Positions 1 through 9,367 are shown, numbered from the stretch's first letter. The stretch: DNA of 64,000 nucleotides from an uncultured Lachnospiraceae bacterium (GCA_944381485.1 CALWLI010000018.1:1-64000); one strand, 5' to 3'. The notes: generated by a model from the sequence alone, not told the origin. A program made the numbers and translations.

Positions 1-341
1 CAGAGGGCCTTATGCTCTTGACACCTTTCTCTGCAGATGCTGAGGATGAGCTTACACAGAACTTTGTAGCTAAGTATCAGGAGGACTACAGTGAGATTCC
101 CAACCAGTTTGCGGCAGACGCTTATGACTGTCTCTATGTTATAAAAGCTGCAGCTGAGAAGGCAGGAATCACACCTGACATGAGCGTATCTGATATCTGC
201 GAGGCTCTCAAGCCTGTTATGACAGAGATCGAGATCGACGGACTTACAGGCCAGGGCATAAAGTTCACCGAGGACGGCGAGCCCAACAAGGCACCTAAGG
301 CAGTTGTTATCGAGAACGGCGCTTACAAGTCAATGGAGTAG
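1..341 (+). CDS. ABC transporter substrate-binding protein, LivJ/LivK type (3' end only)
   Basis: Frame open from the left edge, so only the last ~113 residues are present. They look like the C-terminal lobe of a periplasmic-binding-protein type I receptor for amino acids: an AADAYDCLYVIKAA-like helix followed by a short beta-rich end (GIKFTEDGEPNKAPKAVVIENG). The following genes are livH, livM, livG and livF, the standard order of a branched-chain amino acid importer, which supports the call. Its role would be extracellular capture of leucine/isoleucine/valine or a related amino acid and delivery to LivHM. Signal peptide and lipobox lie outside the window. The exact ligand cannot be read from this fragment. 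Confidence 0.85.
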   Translation, partial: EGLMLLTPFSADAEDELTQNFVAKYQEDYSEIPNQFAADAYDCLYVIKAAAEKAGITPDMSVSDICEALKPVMTEIEIDGLTGQGIKFTEDGEPNKAPKAVVIENGAYKSME

Positions 342-389
342 TATTTACATTATATCCTTAATATGATCGGTTATTAAAACTGAAACAAA

Positions 390-421
390 AGAGGGATGCC
401 TCTTAGAAGGGGCATCCCTCT
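390..421 (+). terminator. Intercistronic hairpin between binding protein and livH
   Basis: Perfect 11-base-pair stem (AGAGGGATGCC at 390-400 with GGCATCCCTCT at 411-421) and a 10-base loop. It is not followed by a T-run on the plus strand, so it is probably a partial terminator or a 3' mRNA stabiliser that lets the binding protein be made in excess of the permease subunits. Confidence 0.6.
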
Positions 422-446
422 AAACTTATGAAAGGAATGATATCAT

Positions 447-1331
447 ATGTCGAGCTTTATATCTTACTTTATAAACGGAATAAGCTTGGGGTCGGTATAT
501 GCCATAATAGCCTTGGGCTATACTATGGTGTACGGAATTGCAAAAATGCTCAACTTTGCTCACGGTGACATAATAATGGTGGGAGGCTTTACAACCTATG
601 TGATAACATCTTCCATGGGAATGTCTCCTGCGGTGGGCATACTAAGCGCTGTGGTGGTCTGCACAGTTCTGGGCGTCGCCATAGAGAGGATAGCTTACAA
701 GCCCCTGAGAGGAGCTTCTTCGCTTAGCGTCCTGATCACAGCTATAGGCGTGAGCTATTTTCTGCAGAATGCCGCTCTAATTATTTTCGGAGCAGACACA
801 AAATCATTCCAATCTGTGATAAATGTACCCGCCCTCACCTTTGGTGACGGGGCTGTAACCGTATCAGGAGTGACGATAGTCACTGTCCTGAGCTGTATAG
901 TTATACTTATACTTCTCACTACCTTTATAAACAGGACCAAGACCGGACAGGCCATGCTTGCCGTATCCGAGGACAAGGGCGCAGCGACTTTAATGGGAAT
1001 AAATGTAAACAGGACCATAGCTGTGACCTTTGCGATAGGCTCCGCTCTGGCCGCAATAGCAGGAGTATTGCTCTGCTCGGCTTACCCTACGCTTTCATCC
1101 ACTACAGGAGCCATGCCCGGAATAAAGGCCTTTGTAGCCGCCGTATTCGGTGGAATAGGCTCTATCCCGGGAGCAATGATCGGAGGTATAGTTTTGGGAG
1201 TTATAGAGAACCTGTCCAAGGCATATATCTCATCACAGCTTTCTGACGCTATTGTATTTTCGGTACTTATAATCGTTCTTCTTGTAAAGCCTACAGGACT
1301 GATGGGCAAGCAGATACAGGAAAAGGTTTGA
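447..1331 (+). CDS. livH: Branched-chain amino acid ABC transporter permease LivH
   Basis: A 294-residue, very hydrophobic protein of normal LivH length. The N-terminal segment GYTMVYGIAKMLNFAHGD is the hallmark of LivH, and the cytoplasmic EAA-like loop for contact with the ATPases lies around GAATLMGINVNRTIAV (about residues 178-195). It forms the membrane channel together with LivM. AAAGGA lies 11 bases before the ATG. It follows the intercistronic hairpin and runs directly into livM (18-base gap), so livH-livM-livG-livF form one operon. Confidence 0.93.
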   Translation: MSSFISYFINGISLGSVYAIIALGYTMVYGIAKMLNFAHGDIIMVGGFTTYVITSSMGMSPAVGILSAVVVCTVLGVAIERIAYKPLRGASSLSVLITAIGVSYFLQNAALIIFGADTKSFQSVINVPALTFGDGAVTVSGVTIVTVLSCIVILILLTTFINRTKTGQAMLAVSEDKGAATLMGINVNRTIAVTFAIGSALAAIAGVLLCSAYPTLSSTTGAMPGIKAFVAAVFGGIGSIPGAMIGGIVLGVIENLSKAYISSQLSDAIVFSVLIIVLLVKPTGLMGKQIQEKV

Positions 1332-1349
1332 TGCGGAGGTCGGATAAAA

Positions 1350-2417
1350 ATGAAGGAAATATCAAAAAAGACTAAACAGAGCTTAACCACCTACGCTTTG
1401 GTCATTGCCTTTTACGCCGTATGTGAGATCTGGCTTAAGACGGGAAATATGAGTTCTCTTATGGAAGGCCTTTTGGTTCCCCTCTGCTATTATATGATAC
1501 TTGCCGTGTCATTGAACATAGTTGTAGGAATATCCGGTGAGCTTTCTCTCGGGCATGCAGGCTTTATGTGTGTGGGAGCGTTCACAGGAGCTATATTTGC
1601 TGTGACAGCAGGTTCCGGTCTTCCGGAGCTGCTGGAGCTTGTTATAGCCATCATACTTGGAGCTGCGGTCTCCGGAGCCTTCGGATTTCTTATAGGAATT
1701 CCGGTCTTGAGACTCAGAGGTGACTATCTTGCCATAGTCACACTCGCCTTCGGTGAGATCATTAAAAATGTCATAAATGCCATATATTTAGGCGTGGACT
1801 CAAACGGAATACATATATCAATTAAGGATGCTATGAGCATGGGGCTTGCAGCGGATGGAGTTACCATAATAAAAGGAGCCCAGGGAATAACAAGGCTTCC
1901 CAGAAATGCCAATTTCACTATCGGTATAATCCTGCTTCTCATAAGCCTCTTTATCATACAGAACCTTATAAATTCACGCCAGGGAAGAGCAATAATGGCC
2001 ATAAGAGACAACAGGATAGCCGCAGAGTCCATAGGCCTTTCAGTTTCAAAATATAAGATGATGGCTTTTGTGATCTCGGCTGCACTGGCAGGAGTGGCGG
2101 GAGTCCTCTATGCCCACAATCTTTCCACACTGCAGGCCACTCCCAAAAACTTCGGCTACAATATGTCCATAATGATACTTGTGTTTGTGGTTTTGGGCGG
2201 CATAGGAAATATAAAGGGATCGATGATAGCTGCGGTCATACTTACAATACTTCCGGAGAAACTGAGATTTTTGAGCGATTACCGTATGCTCATATATGCG
2301 GTTGTGCTTATTGTAATGATGCTTTTCAACTCCGCTCCTAAGGCTATTGCCTTCAGAGAGAGGCTTGTGGAGAGCATAAATATGAAAAGAAATAAAAATG
2401 CCAAGGAGGAAGCCTGA
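1350..2417 (+). CDS. livM: Branched-chain amino acid ABC transporter permease LivM
   Basis: A 355-residue integral membrane protein. The signature VGISGELSLGHAGFMCVGA near residues 55-73 and LRGDYLAIVTLAFGEI near 125-140 are typical of LivM. The C-terminal ~25 residues are basic and cytoplasmic. It pairs with LivH as the heterodimeric pore. GGAGG lies 11 bases before the ATG. The stop is followed after two bases by livG, implying translational coupling. Confidence 0.93.
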   Translation: MKEISKKTKQSLTTYALVIAFYAVCEIWLKTGNMSSLMEGLLVPLCYYMILAVSLNIVVGISGELSLGHAGFMCVGAFTGAIFAVTAGSGLPELLELVIAIILGAAVSGAFGFLIGIPVLRLRGDYLAIVTLAFGEIIKNVINAIYLGVDSNGIHISIKDAMSMGLAADGVTIIKGAQGITRLPRNANFTIGIILLLISLFIIQNLINSRQGRAIMAIRDNRIAAESIGLSVSKYKMMAFVISAALAGVAGVLYAHNLSTLQATPKNFGYNMSIMILVFVVLGGIGNIKGSMIAAVILTILPEKLRFLSDYRMLIYAVVLIVMMLFNSAPKAIAFRERLVESINMKRNKNAKEEA

Positions 2418-2419
2418 TC

Positions 2420-3214
2420 ATGAGCGAAGTAATAAAGTCGGATACTCAAAACGATAAGCTGCTCCTTGACGTTGATACCTTAGGTATCTCTTTCGGAGGT
2501 CTTAAGGCGGTAGACAATTTTAATCTTAAGATAAATAGAGGAGAGCTGTACGGTCTGATAGGGCCTAACGGTGCAGGAAAGACCACCATCTTCAACCTTC
2601 TCACAGGTGTGTATAAGCCTGACACAGGAAAGATCCTGCTTGACGGGGAAGATATTACGGGAAAGCCTACCATAGAGATCAACAAAGCGGGCATAGCTCG
2701 TACTTTCCAGAATATACGTCTGTTTTCCGATCTCCCTGTTATAGACAATGTAAAGGCGGCTCTCCACAATCACTATAAGTACGGCCTTATGGATGCCATA
2801 TTCCGCACACCCAAGTACTTTAAAACAGAAAAGGCTATGGATGAAAAGGCTATGGAGATACTTAAGGTATTTGAGCTTGATAATGCCGCATCCTACAAGG
2901 CTTCTCAGCTTCCCTACGGAAGACAGAGAAAGCTTGAGATCGCAAGAGCCATAGCGACAGAGCCTAAGCTCCTTCTTCTCGATGAGCCTGCTGCAGGAAT
3001 GAATCCCCAGGAGACTCATGAGCTTATGGACACGATCAAGTTTGTCAGAGATAATTTTGACACTACGATACTCCTTATAGAGCATGATATGAAGCTTGTC
3101 AGCGGAATATGCGAAAAGCTCACTGTCCTTAACTTCGGAAGGATACTTAAGCAGGGAGAGACTTATGAGGTCCTTCATGATCCTGAGGTCATAAAGGCCT
3201 ACCTCGGAGACTAG
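2420..3214 (+). CDS. livG: Branched-chain amino acid ABC transporter ATP-binding protein LivG
   Basis: 264-residue ABC ATPase. Walker A GPNGAGKTT lies around residue 48, the Q-loop in RTFQNIRLF, the family-typical altered signature LPYGRQRKLEIARA (instead of LSGGQ), and Walker B LLLLDEPAAGMNP with the switch histidine in LLIEHDM. The longer middle region and the YGRQR signature distinguish LivG from LivF. It energises the LivHM channel on the cytoplasmic face, together with LivF nine bases downstream. Confidence 0.94.
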   Translation: MSEVIKSDTQNDKLLLDVDTLGISFGGLKAVDNFNLKINRGELYGLIGPNGAGKTTIFNLLTGVYKPDTGKILLDGEDITGKPTIEINKAGIARTFQNIRLFSDLPVIDNVKAALHNHYKYGLMDAIFRTPKYFKTEKAMDEKAMEILKVFELDNAASYKASQLPYGRQRKLEIARAIATEPKLLLLDEPAAGMNPQETHELMDTIKFVRDNFDTTILLIEHDMKLVSGICEKLTVLNFGRILKQGETYEVLHDPEVIKAYLGD

Positions 3215-3222
3215 GAGGAGAT

Positions 3223-3936
3223 ATGGGTAAAATACTTGATGTAAAGAATTTGAATGTATATTATGGCGTTATTCATGCCATAAAGAATGTTTCCTTCGAC
3301 GTGGAGGAGGGAGAGATAGTTACTCTCATAGGCGCAAATGGAGCCGGCAAGACCACGACCCTTCAGACTGTAACAGGACTTATTCAGGCAAAGAGCGGAG
3401 AGGTAATATACGGTGGAAACGATATAACTAAGGTTCCCGGGTATAAGCTGGTAAGTATGGGTATAGCCCATGTACCTGAGGGAAGAAGAGTCTTTTCGGA
3501 TCTGTCGGTATATCAAAATCTTATGCTTGGAGCCTTTACAAGAAAGGACAAGGCCGAGATAGAAAAAACTCTCTCTGTGGTATACAAGAGATTTCCCAGA
3601 CTTGAGGAGAGGAAGGAGCAGAGGGCAGGGACTCTCTCAGGTGGAGAGCAGCAGATGCTTGCCATGGGAAGGGCACTTATGTCACACCCCAAGATGATGC
3701 TTCTTGATGAGCCCTCTATGGGACTGTCACCCATATATGTTAATGAGATATTTGATATAATCAAAAAAATTAACGAGGATGGAGTTACAGTTCTCCTTGT
3801 GGAGCAGAATGCGAACAAGGCTCTTGCCATAGCAAACAGGGCATATGTTCTTGAGACAGGAAATATAGTCCTCTCAGGAGATGCTCACAAGCTTATGGAG
3901 GATCCCCAGGTAAAGGCGGCATACCTTTCCGAATAG
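3223..3936 (+). CDS. livF: Branched-chain amino acid ABC transporter ATP-binding protein LivF
   Basis: 237-residue ABC ATPase of LivF size. Walker A GANGAGKTTT, ABC signature LSGGEQQMLAMGRA, Walker B MLLDEPSMGLSP and VLLVEQN as switch region. AGGAGG lies just before the ATG and overlaps the livG end region. It is the last gene of the liv operon, with an intrinsic terminator about 55 bases downstream. Confidence 0.94.
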   Translation: MGKILDVKNLNVYYGVIHAIKNVSFDVEEGEIVTLIGANGAGKTTTLQTVTGLIQAKSGEVIYGGNDITKVPGYKLVSMGIAHVPEGRRVFSDLSVYQNLMLGAFTRKDKAEIEKTLSVVYKRFPRLEERKEQRAGTLSGGEQQMLAMGRALMSHPKMMLLDEPSMGLSPIYVNEIFDIIKKINEDGVTVLLVEQNANKALAIANRAYVLETGNIVLSGDAHKLMEDPQVKAAYLSE

Positions 3937-3990
3937 TTTACAGGAATATGCCGGATATAAGGCTAATATGCTCAATAATCGATCAATCAG

Positions 3991-4022
3991 GCGGAAGTGT
4001 AGAATATATGCTTCCGCTTTTT
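3991..4022 (+). terminator. Intrinsic terminator of the liv operon
   Basis: Stem GCGGAAG (3991-3997) with CTTCCGC (4011-4017), a 13-base loop and a following TTTTTC tract. Located 54 bases after the livF stop. A second short inverted repeat (CTTCCG/CGGAAG) follows at 4023-4035. Confidence 0.8.
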
Positions 4023-4028
4023 CTTCCG

Positions 4029-4057
4029 TCGGAAGCTAAACTATGATAAGATATAAT
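4029..4057 (+). promoter_or_regulatory. Putative promoter for the metallo-hydrolase gene
   Basis: A perfect -10 element TATAAT at 4052-4057 with a poor -35 (TCGGAA at 4029-4034) 17 bases upstream. Transcription would begin near 4064, after the ATG at 4043 that opens the longest reading frame; this favours the start at 4100. Confidence 0.5.
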
Positions 4058-4099
4058 ACAAGTATAGCTTTTAAACCGCTTACAAAAAAGGAGAAAAAT

Positions 4100-5701
4100 A
4101 TGAGAGTTACATTCTTAGGGGCAGACCACGAGGTTACAGGTAGCATGCACTATGTAGAGGCCCCGGACATCAAGTTTCTTGTGGACTGCGGGATGGAGCA
4201 GGGGAGAGATATGTATGAGAATATGCCTCTGCCTGTGGCCTTCGGAGAGATAGACTATATCCTTCTCACTCATGCGCATATTGACCATTCGGGAATGATA
4301 CCCTGGGCATATAAAAACGGCTTTAAGGGAAGCGTCATAACCACTGAGGCAAGCATGGATCTGGACAGCATAATGCTTCTTGATTCCGCTCACATCCAGG
4401 AGTCGGAGGCCGAGTGGAAAAACAGAAAGGCTATGAGAGCGGGAGGAGAGATGATAGAGCCTCCCTACACAGTAGAGGATGCGAGGGCCGCTCTGAAAAA
4501 TTTTAAGGCTGTGGATTACGACCGTCAGATAGAGCTCAGTGATTCTGTCAAAGTCAGGTTCACAGACGCAGGACACCTTCTGGGCTCCGCCAGTATAGAG
4601 ATATGGATAACGGAAAAGGGAGAAACAAAGAAGTTTGTCTTCTCAGGGGACATAGGAAATAAGGGCAAGCCCCTCATAAGGGATCCCAAGTATATAAAGG
4701 ATGCGGACTATGTGATAATGGAGAGCACCTACGGTGACAGGCTGCACGATAAGGAGCTGAATCATGTGGAGGATCTTACCCGCATAATACAGTCCACCCT
4801 TGACAGAGGTGGCAATGTGGTCATCCCGGCCTTTGCTGTGGGACGTACCCAGGAGCTTTTGTATCTCATTCGCCTGATAAAGGATAACGGCTATGTCAAG
4901 GGACATGACAACTTCCCTGTGTATGTGGACAGCCCTCTGGCCATAGAGGCAACTCAGGTCTTTAAAGAAAACCTGAGAGATTGCTATGACGCTGAGACAA
5001 AAGCTCTTGTTGAAAAGGGCATCAACCCTATAGGCTTTCCCAATCTTCATCTCTCAGTCACGGCGGATGACTCCAAGGCCATCAACTTCGATACTGAACC
5101 GAAGGTCATTATTGCCGCATCAGGTATGTGTGATGCCGGAAGGATAAGGCATCATTTAAAGCATAATCTCTGGAGGCCTGAGTGTTCTGTTGTCTTTGCG
5201 GGCTATCAATCCGAGGGGACCTTGGGACGAATATTGGAGGACGGAGCCGATCACGTCAAGATATTCGGAGAGGAGATACAGGTGAGGGCACATATTGAGA
5301 CCATGGGGGGAATGAGCTCCCATGCCGATCAGAAGGGACTTCTGGAATGGATATGTGCCTTTGAAAAAAAACCACGCAAGATCTTTCTTGTCCATGGCGA
5401 CGATGATGCCATGCATACTCTGGGGAATCTCATTGAAAAGAATACAGGCATAGCTCCTGAGATGCCCTATTCGGGAAGCATATATGACTTCACGGAGGAG
5501 AGATACATAGTTAAGGCGGAACCTGAGTTCATAAGGAAGAAGGATAAGCCTGCCACAAATATGAAGCTTGCCCAGAGAGAGCTTAATGATGCTTTGAATG
5601 AGCTCAAGGAGCTGGTGCTTGACTCACGAGAGGGAGCAAATGCGGATGTGAAGAAGCTTGCAAGAGCTATAAAGGATCTTGTAAAGAAATTTAAGTATTA
5701 A
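4100..5701 (+). CDS. MBL-fold beta-CASP metallo-hydrolase with RNA-specificity domain
   Basis: 533 residues from the ATG at 4100, which is preceded by AAAAGGAG; an in-frame ATG at 4043 would precede or overlap the promoter. The N-terminal metallo-beta-lactamase core begins RVTFLGADHEVTGS and carries the zinc motif HAHIDHSG near residue 56. The beta-CASP insert shows ESTYGDRLH, PAFAVGRTQELLYLI and SGMCDAGRIRHHL, and the C-terminal part holds GGMSSHADQKGLLEW, as in CPSF73/Ysh1-like nucleases. The C-terminal ~60 residues are lysine-rich and helical, probably for RNA contact. Likely an RNA endo- or exonuclease in the cytoplasm; the exact RNA target is unknown. Not RNase J, which has a different C-terminal domain. 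Confidence 0.88.
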   Translation: MRVTFLGADHEVTGSMHYVEAPDIKFLVDCGMEQGRDMYENMPLPVAFGEIDYILLTHAHIDHSGMIPWAYKNGFKGSVITTEASMDLDSIMLLDSAHIQESEAEWKNRKAMRAGGEMIEPPYTVEDARAALKNFKAVDYDRQIELSDSVKVRFTDAGHLLGSASIEIWITEKGETKKFVFSGDIGNKGKPLIRDPKYIKDADYVIMESTYGDRLHDKELNHVEDLTRIIQSTLDRGGNVVIPAFAVGRTQELLYLIRLIKDNGYVKGHDNFPVYVDSPLAIEATQVFKENLRDCYDAETKALVEKGINPIGFPNLHLSVTADDSKAINFDTEPKVIIAASGMCDAGRIRHHLKHNLWRPECSVVFAGYQSEGTLGRILEDGADHVKIFGEEIQVRAHIETMGGMSSHADQKGLLEWICAFEKKPRKIFLVHGDDDAMHTLGNLIEKNTGIAPEMPYSGSIYDFTEERYIVKAEPEFIRKKDKPATNMKLAQRELNDALNELKELVLDSREGANADVKKLARAIKDLVKKFKY

Positions 5702-5731
5702 CTGTATCATCGCAGTCTGAAAGGAAAACTA

Positions 5732-6220
5732 ATGGGAATAGTAAAGATCTTTACTGACGGCGCCGCCAGGGGGAACCCTGACGGCCCCGGAGGTTATGGA
5801 GTGATTCTTCAGTACACGGATAGCAAGGGCATACTCCATGAAAAGGAGCTGTCACAGGGATATGTAAGGACTACCAACAACAGAATGGAGCTGATGGCCG
5901 CCATCGTGGGGCTTGAAGCCTTAAACAGGCCCTGCATGGTTGAGCTCTACAGCGACTCCAAGTATCTGGTGGATGCCTTCAATCAGGGATGGATAGATAA
6001 CTGGATAGCAAATGACTGGAAGAGAAAGGCTACAGGTCCCGTAAAAAATGTGGATCTGTGGAAGCGGCTTCTGAAGGCCATGGACATCCACAAGGTGGAT
6101 TTCATATGGGTCAAGGGTCACGACGGACATCCGGAAAACGAGAGATGCGACAAGCTTGCTGTAAAAGCAGCTATGAGCGGCAATCTTAAAGAGGACGAAG
6201 GTCTTTACTTGACGTCCTGA
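5732..6220 (+). CDS. rnhA: Ribonuclease HI
   Basis: 162-residue RNase H fold of standard length. The D-E-D-D catalytic set is visible: IFTDGAARGNPDGPGG (Asp9), NNRMELMAAI (Glu), LYSDSKYLVDAF (Asp) and ENERCDKLA (Asp), plus the basic-protrusion region WKRKATGPVKN and the histidine of WVKGHDGHPEN. It degrades the RNA strand of RNA-DNA hybrids such as R-loops and Okazaki primers. It lies 31 bases after the beta-CASP nuclease gene and may be cotranscribed with it. Confidence 0.93.
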   Translation: MGIVKIFTDGAARGNPDGPGGYGVILQYTDSKGILHEKELSQGYVRTTNNRMELMAAIVGLEALNRPCMVELYSDSKYLVDAFNQGWIDNWIANDWKRKATGPVKNVDLWKRLLKAMDIHKVDFIWVKGHDGHPENERCDKLAVKAAMSGNLKEDEGLYLTS

Positions 6221-6232
6221 TTATGATAAATT

Positions 6233-6253
6233 AATAACTTGACAGTTATTTTT
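6233..6253 (+). terminator. Short AT-rich hairpin between rnhA and alaS
   Basis: Perfect 7-base-pair stem AATAACT/AGTTATT with loop TGAC, followed by TTT. Weak terminator or an operator-like palindrome; no T-box or other riboswitch fits into this 68-base gap before alaS. Confidence 0.4.
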
Positions 6254-6288
6254 AAAATATATGTATGTACAGTCGGAGGAGAGACAGG

Positions 6289-8928
6289 ATGCAGGTAAGA
6301 GGCGTCAATGAACTTAGGAGATTGTTTCTCGACTATTTTGAGAGAAACGGACATCTCAAAATGAAGAGCTTTTCGCTCGTTCCGCATAATGATGATTCAT
6401 TATTGCTTATAAATTCGGGTATGGCACCCTTAAAGCCCTATTTTACAGGACAGGAGATACCTCCCAGAAGGAGAGTGACCACCTGCCAGAAGTGTATAAG
6501 AACAGGAGATATAGAGAACGTAGGAAAGACAGCCCGCCACGGCACTTTTTTTGAGATGCTTGGAAACTTCTCCTTCGGAGATTATTTTAAGCATGAGGCT
6601 ATTCCCTACGCATGGAATTTCCTTACTCAGGAGGTGGGACTTGATCCTGAGAGACTCTACCCCTCAGTATATGTGGATGATGATGAGTCCTACAATATCT
6701 GGCTCAATGAGATGCATATCCCTGCAGAGAGGATATTCAAATTCGGCAAGGAGGACAATTTCTGGGAGCACGGTGAAGGTCCCTGCGGCCCCTGCAGTGA
6801 GATCTACTATGACAGGGGAGAAAAGTACGGCTGCGGTAAGCCTACCTGCACTGTAGGCTGCGACTGTGATCGCTATGTTGAGGTCTGGAACGTGGTGTTC
6901 TCACAGTTTGACAATGACGGCCACGGCAATTACACCGAGCTTATTCAGAAGAATATAGACACAGGCATGGGCCTTGAAAGGCTTGCCATGGTGGTTCAGG
7001 ATGAGGAGTCGATATACACTGTCGATACCAACAGAGCGCTTCTTGAAGACGTCTGCAAGCTGGCGGGAATCAATTACCATGATGACCACGACAAGGATAT
7101 ATCTCTGAGGATAATAACAGATCATACCAAGTCCTGCACCTTCATGATCTCGGACGGCATCATGCCTTCCAACGAGGGAAGAGGATACGTTTTAAGGCGT
7201 CTTATAAGACGTGCTGTGCGTCACGGAAGAAAGCTGGGCATTACCCACAACTTTATGACTTCCATGGCAAAGAATGTCATTGAGAACAACAAGGACGGAT
7301 ACCCTGAGCTTCACGAGAAGGAGGCCATGATACTTAAGGTCCTCAATGAGGAGGAGGAGAAGTTCAACAAGACTATAGACGCGGGAATGAACATCCTCAA
7401 CGAGATGGCTGCCTCAGCCAAGGCTGAGAACAAAAAGGAGTTTGCAGGTGCGGATGCCTTCAAGCTCTATGACACCTACGGCTTCCCCTATGATCTCACA
7501 GAGGAGATACTGACAGAGATGGGCATGACCGTGGATAAGGCAGCCTTTGACGCTTGCATGCAGGAACAGAAGGAGAAGGCCAGAAAAGCGAGGAAGCACT
7601 CCAACTATATGGGGGCTGATGCTACGGTCTATGACGAGATAGATCCCCATATCACCTCGGAGTTTACAGGCTATGACAAGCTCAAAGACAACTCCTCCAT
7701 CACAGTCCTTACAACAGAGGATGAGCTCTCGGAGGCTCTCACAGACGGGCAGAGGGGAACGATAATAGTTGACAAGACACCCTTCTACGGAACTATGGGA
7801 GGCCAGTTCGGAGACGGCGGAGTTATCAGAAATGATTCCGGAGAGTTTGAGGTTGAAGAGACCATACATTTAAAGGGCGGACGCATCGGACACGTTGGAA
7901 GGATGACCCGTGGAATGCTTAAGCTCGGAGACGGAGTTGAGCTTCTGGTAGACGGTTCAAGAAGAAGAGCGACAGCAAGAAACCACTCGGCTACACATCT
8001 TTTGCAGAAGGCCTTGAGGAATGTCCTCGGAGACCATGTGGAGCAGGCGGGTTCTTACGTTGATAAGGACAGACTTCGCTTTGACTTTACTCATTTTCAG
8101 GCCATGACTCCTGAGGAGATAAAGACCGTTGAGGACATGGTAAACAGAGAGATAAATGAGGATCTCAAGGTAGTTACAGATATAATGAGCCTTGAGGAGG
8201 CAAAAAAGACCGGGGCTATGGCCCTCTTCGGAGAAAAGTACGGAGAGAAGGTCCGCGTCGTGAGGATGGGAGACTTCTCCACAGAGCTGTGCGGCGGAAC
8301 TCATGTAAGTGAGACAGGAGACATAAAGGCATTTAAGATAATCTCAGAGTCAGGAATAGCTGCGGGAGTAAGACGTATAGAGGCACTCACAGCCGAGGGA
8401 CTTCTCGCATACTACAAAGATGAGGAGAATATGCTCAGTGAAGCCGCAAAGGCTGCAAAGGCAAAGCCCTCAGAGCTTGTGAGCAAGATAGACTCCATGC
8501 TTGATGAGATAAAGAAGCTGAAGGCTGAAAATGAAAAGCTGAAGGCTAAGGAGGCCAAGGGAGCACTCTCTGATGTGGAGAGCACCGCTGTTGATGTAAA
8601 TGGCATAAAGGTACTCTGCGGAAAGGTCGAGGCGGAGGATGCCAATGTGTTGAGGACTATGGGAGACAGCCTTAAGGATAAGTTTAAGGATGCGGTCATA
8701 GTTCTTGCCTCCGTAAAGGACGGAAAGGTCAGCCTTATGGCTACAGCTACTGACAGTGCTGTAAAACGTGGTGCCATGGCAGGAAATATAATAAAGGAAG
8801 CTGCACCACTTGCAGGCGGAAAGGGCGGCGGAAGGCCCAACATGGCTCAGGCCGGCGGAACGGATCCTGAAGGCGTTGAGAAAGCTCTTGAGAAAGCTCT
8901 TGAGATAATTCGCTCACAGATAAAATAA
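6289..8928 (+). CDS. alaS: Alanyl-tRNA synthetase
   Basis: 879 residues from the ATG at 6289 (CGGAGGAG seven bases upstream); an in-frame ATG at 6265 lacks a ribosome binding site. Domains in order: class II catalytic core (RRLFLDYFERNGHLKMKS, MAPLKPYFTG, NEGRGYVLRRLIRRAVRHG), editing domain with zinc ligands in HSATHLL and CGGTH, a coiled-coil linker (KKLKAENEKLKAKEAKG) and a C-terminal DHHA1/C-Ala domain ending in a glycine-rich GGKGGGRPNMAQAGG. It charges tRNA-Ala and clears mischarged Ser/Gly. A 12-base tandem duplication near the end encodes EKALEKAL. Followed by rpsU, which has its own promoter. Confidence 0.97.
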   Translation: MQVRGVNELRRLFLDYFERNGHLKMKSFSLVPHNDDSLLLINSGMAPLKPYFTGQEIPPRRRVTTCQKCIRTGDIENVGKTARHGTFFEMLGNFSFGDYFKHEAIPYAWNFLTQEVGLDPERLYPSVYVDDDESYNIWLNEMHIPAERIFKFGKEDNFWEHGEGPCGPCSEIYYDRGEKYGCGKPTCTVGCDCDRYVEVWNVVFSQFDNDGHGNYTELIQKNIDTGMGLERLAMVVQDEESIYTVDTNRALLEDVCKLAGINYHDDHDKDISLRIITDHTKSCTFMISDGIMPSNEGRGYVLRRLIRRAVRHGRKLGITHNFMTSMAKNVIENNKDGYPELHEKEAMILKVLNEEEEKFNKTIDAGMNILNEMAASAKAENKKEFAGADAFKLYDTYGFPYDLTEEILTEMGMTVDKAAFDACMQEQKEKARKARKHSNYMGADATVYDEIDPHITSEFTGYDKLKDNSSITVLTTEDELSEALTDGQRGTIIVDKTPFYGTMGGQFGDGGVIRNDSGEFEVEETIHLKGGRIGHVGRMTRGMLKLGDGVELLVDGSRRRATARNHSATHLLQKALRNVLGDHVEQAGSYVDKDRLRFDFTHFQAMTPEEIKTVEDMVNREINEDLKVVTDIMSLEEAKKTGAMALFGEKYGEKVRVVRMGDFSTELCGGTHVSETGDIKAFKIISESGIAAGVRRIEALTAEGLLAYYKDEENMLSEAAKAAKAKPSELVSKIDSMLDEIKKLKAENEKLKAKEAKGALSDVESTAVDVNGIKVLCGKVEAEDANVLRTMGDSLKDKFKDAVIVLASVKDGKVSLMATATDSAVKRGAMAGNIIKEAAPLAGGKGGGRPNMAQAGGTDPEGVEKALEKALEIIRSQIK

Positions 8929-8941
8929 ATTTACTTACTAC

Positions 8942-8970
8942 TTGCACATACGGGTTTTTTATGGTATCAT
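8942..8970 (+). promoter_or_regulatory. Promoter of rpsU
   Basis: TTGCAC (8942-8947), 17-base spacer, TATCAT (8965-8970) preceded by an extended -10 TG at 8962-8963. Predicted start near 8977 gives a leader of about 78 bases before rpsU. Confidence 0.55.
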
Positions 8971-9054
8971 TTTTGTCAGTGCATTAAACCCCGCACATTG
9001 TTGCACGTAAATTATTTTACAGATACCTTGCAACAGGAGGGAGGTCAGGGGTCT

Positions 9055-9231
9055 TTGTCAAACGTAATCGTAAAAGAGAACGAGAGCTTGGACAGCGCTC
9101 TTCGCAGATTCAAGAGAAACTGCGCTAAGGCAGGTATCCAGCAGGAGATTCGCAAGAGAGAGCATTACGAGAAGCCCAGCGTAAGACGTAAGAAAAAGTC
9201 TGAAGCTGCGAGAAAGCGTAAGTACAACTAA
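9055..9231 (+). CDS. rpsU: 30S ribosomal protein S21, TTG start
   Basis: 58 residues from a TTG at 9055, giving a protein that starts [20 protein letters not shown], exactly where S21 proteins begin. The open frame continues upstream to an ATG at 8998, but that 19-residue extension is not part of the family and covers the AGGAGGGAGG ribosome binding site at 9036-9045. The C-terminus is the usual basic tail ([15 protein letters not shown]). S21 binds the small subunit near the anti-Shine-Dalgarno region. Single-gene unit with its own promoter and terminator. Confidence 0.95.
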   Translation: MSNVIVKENESLDSALRRFKRNCAKAGIQQEIRKREHYEKPSVRRKKKSEAARKRKYN

Positions 9232-9237
9232 TAACAG

Positions 9238-9271
9238 ATAGCCCGGGTTCAAAAGAATCAGGGCTATTTTT
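9238..9271 (+). terminator. Intrinsic terminator of rpsU
   Basis: ATAGCCC/GGGCTAT stem with an inner GGTTC/GAATC helix and AAAA loop, then TTTTTAATTT. It begins seven bases after the rpsU stop. Confidence 0.85.
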
Positions 9272-9367
9272 AATTTATATTTGATCTGTAACGATAAATA
9301 TACTTCACAAGCGTTAATTCATTATATATAATTAATCGGGATATTAATTCATTTTGAGAGGAAATAA

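Noticed and set aside
2480..3178. Long minus-strand frame of 232 codons opposite livG
   Set aside because: It is the antisense shadow of a well-conserved ABC ATPase, has no recognisable domain and no ribosome binding site.
6221..6288. T-box leader for alaS
   Set aside because: The gap is only 68 bases and lacks the T-box sequence and antiterminator.
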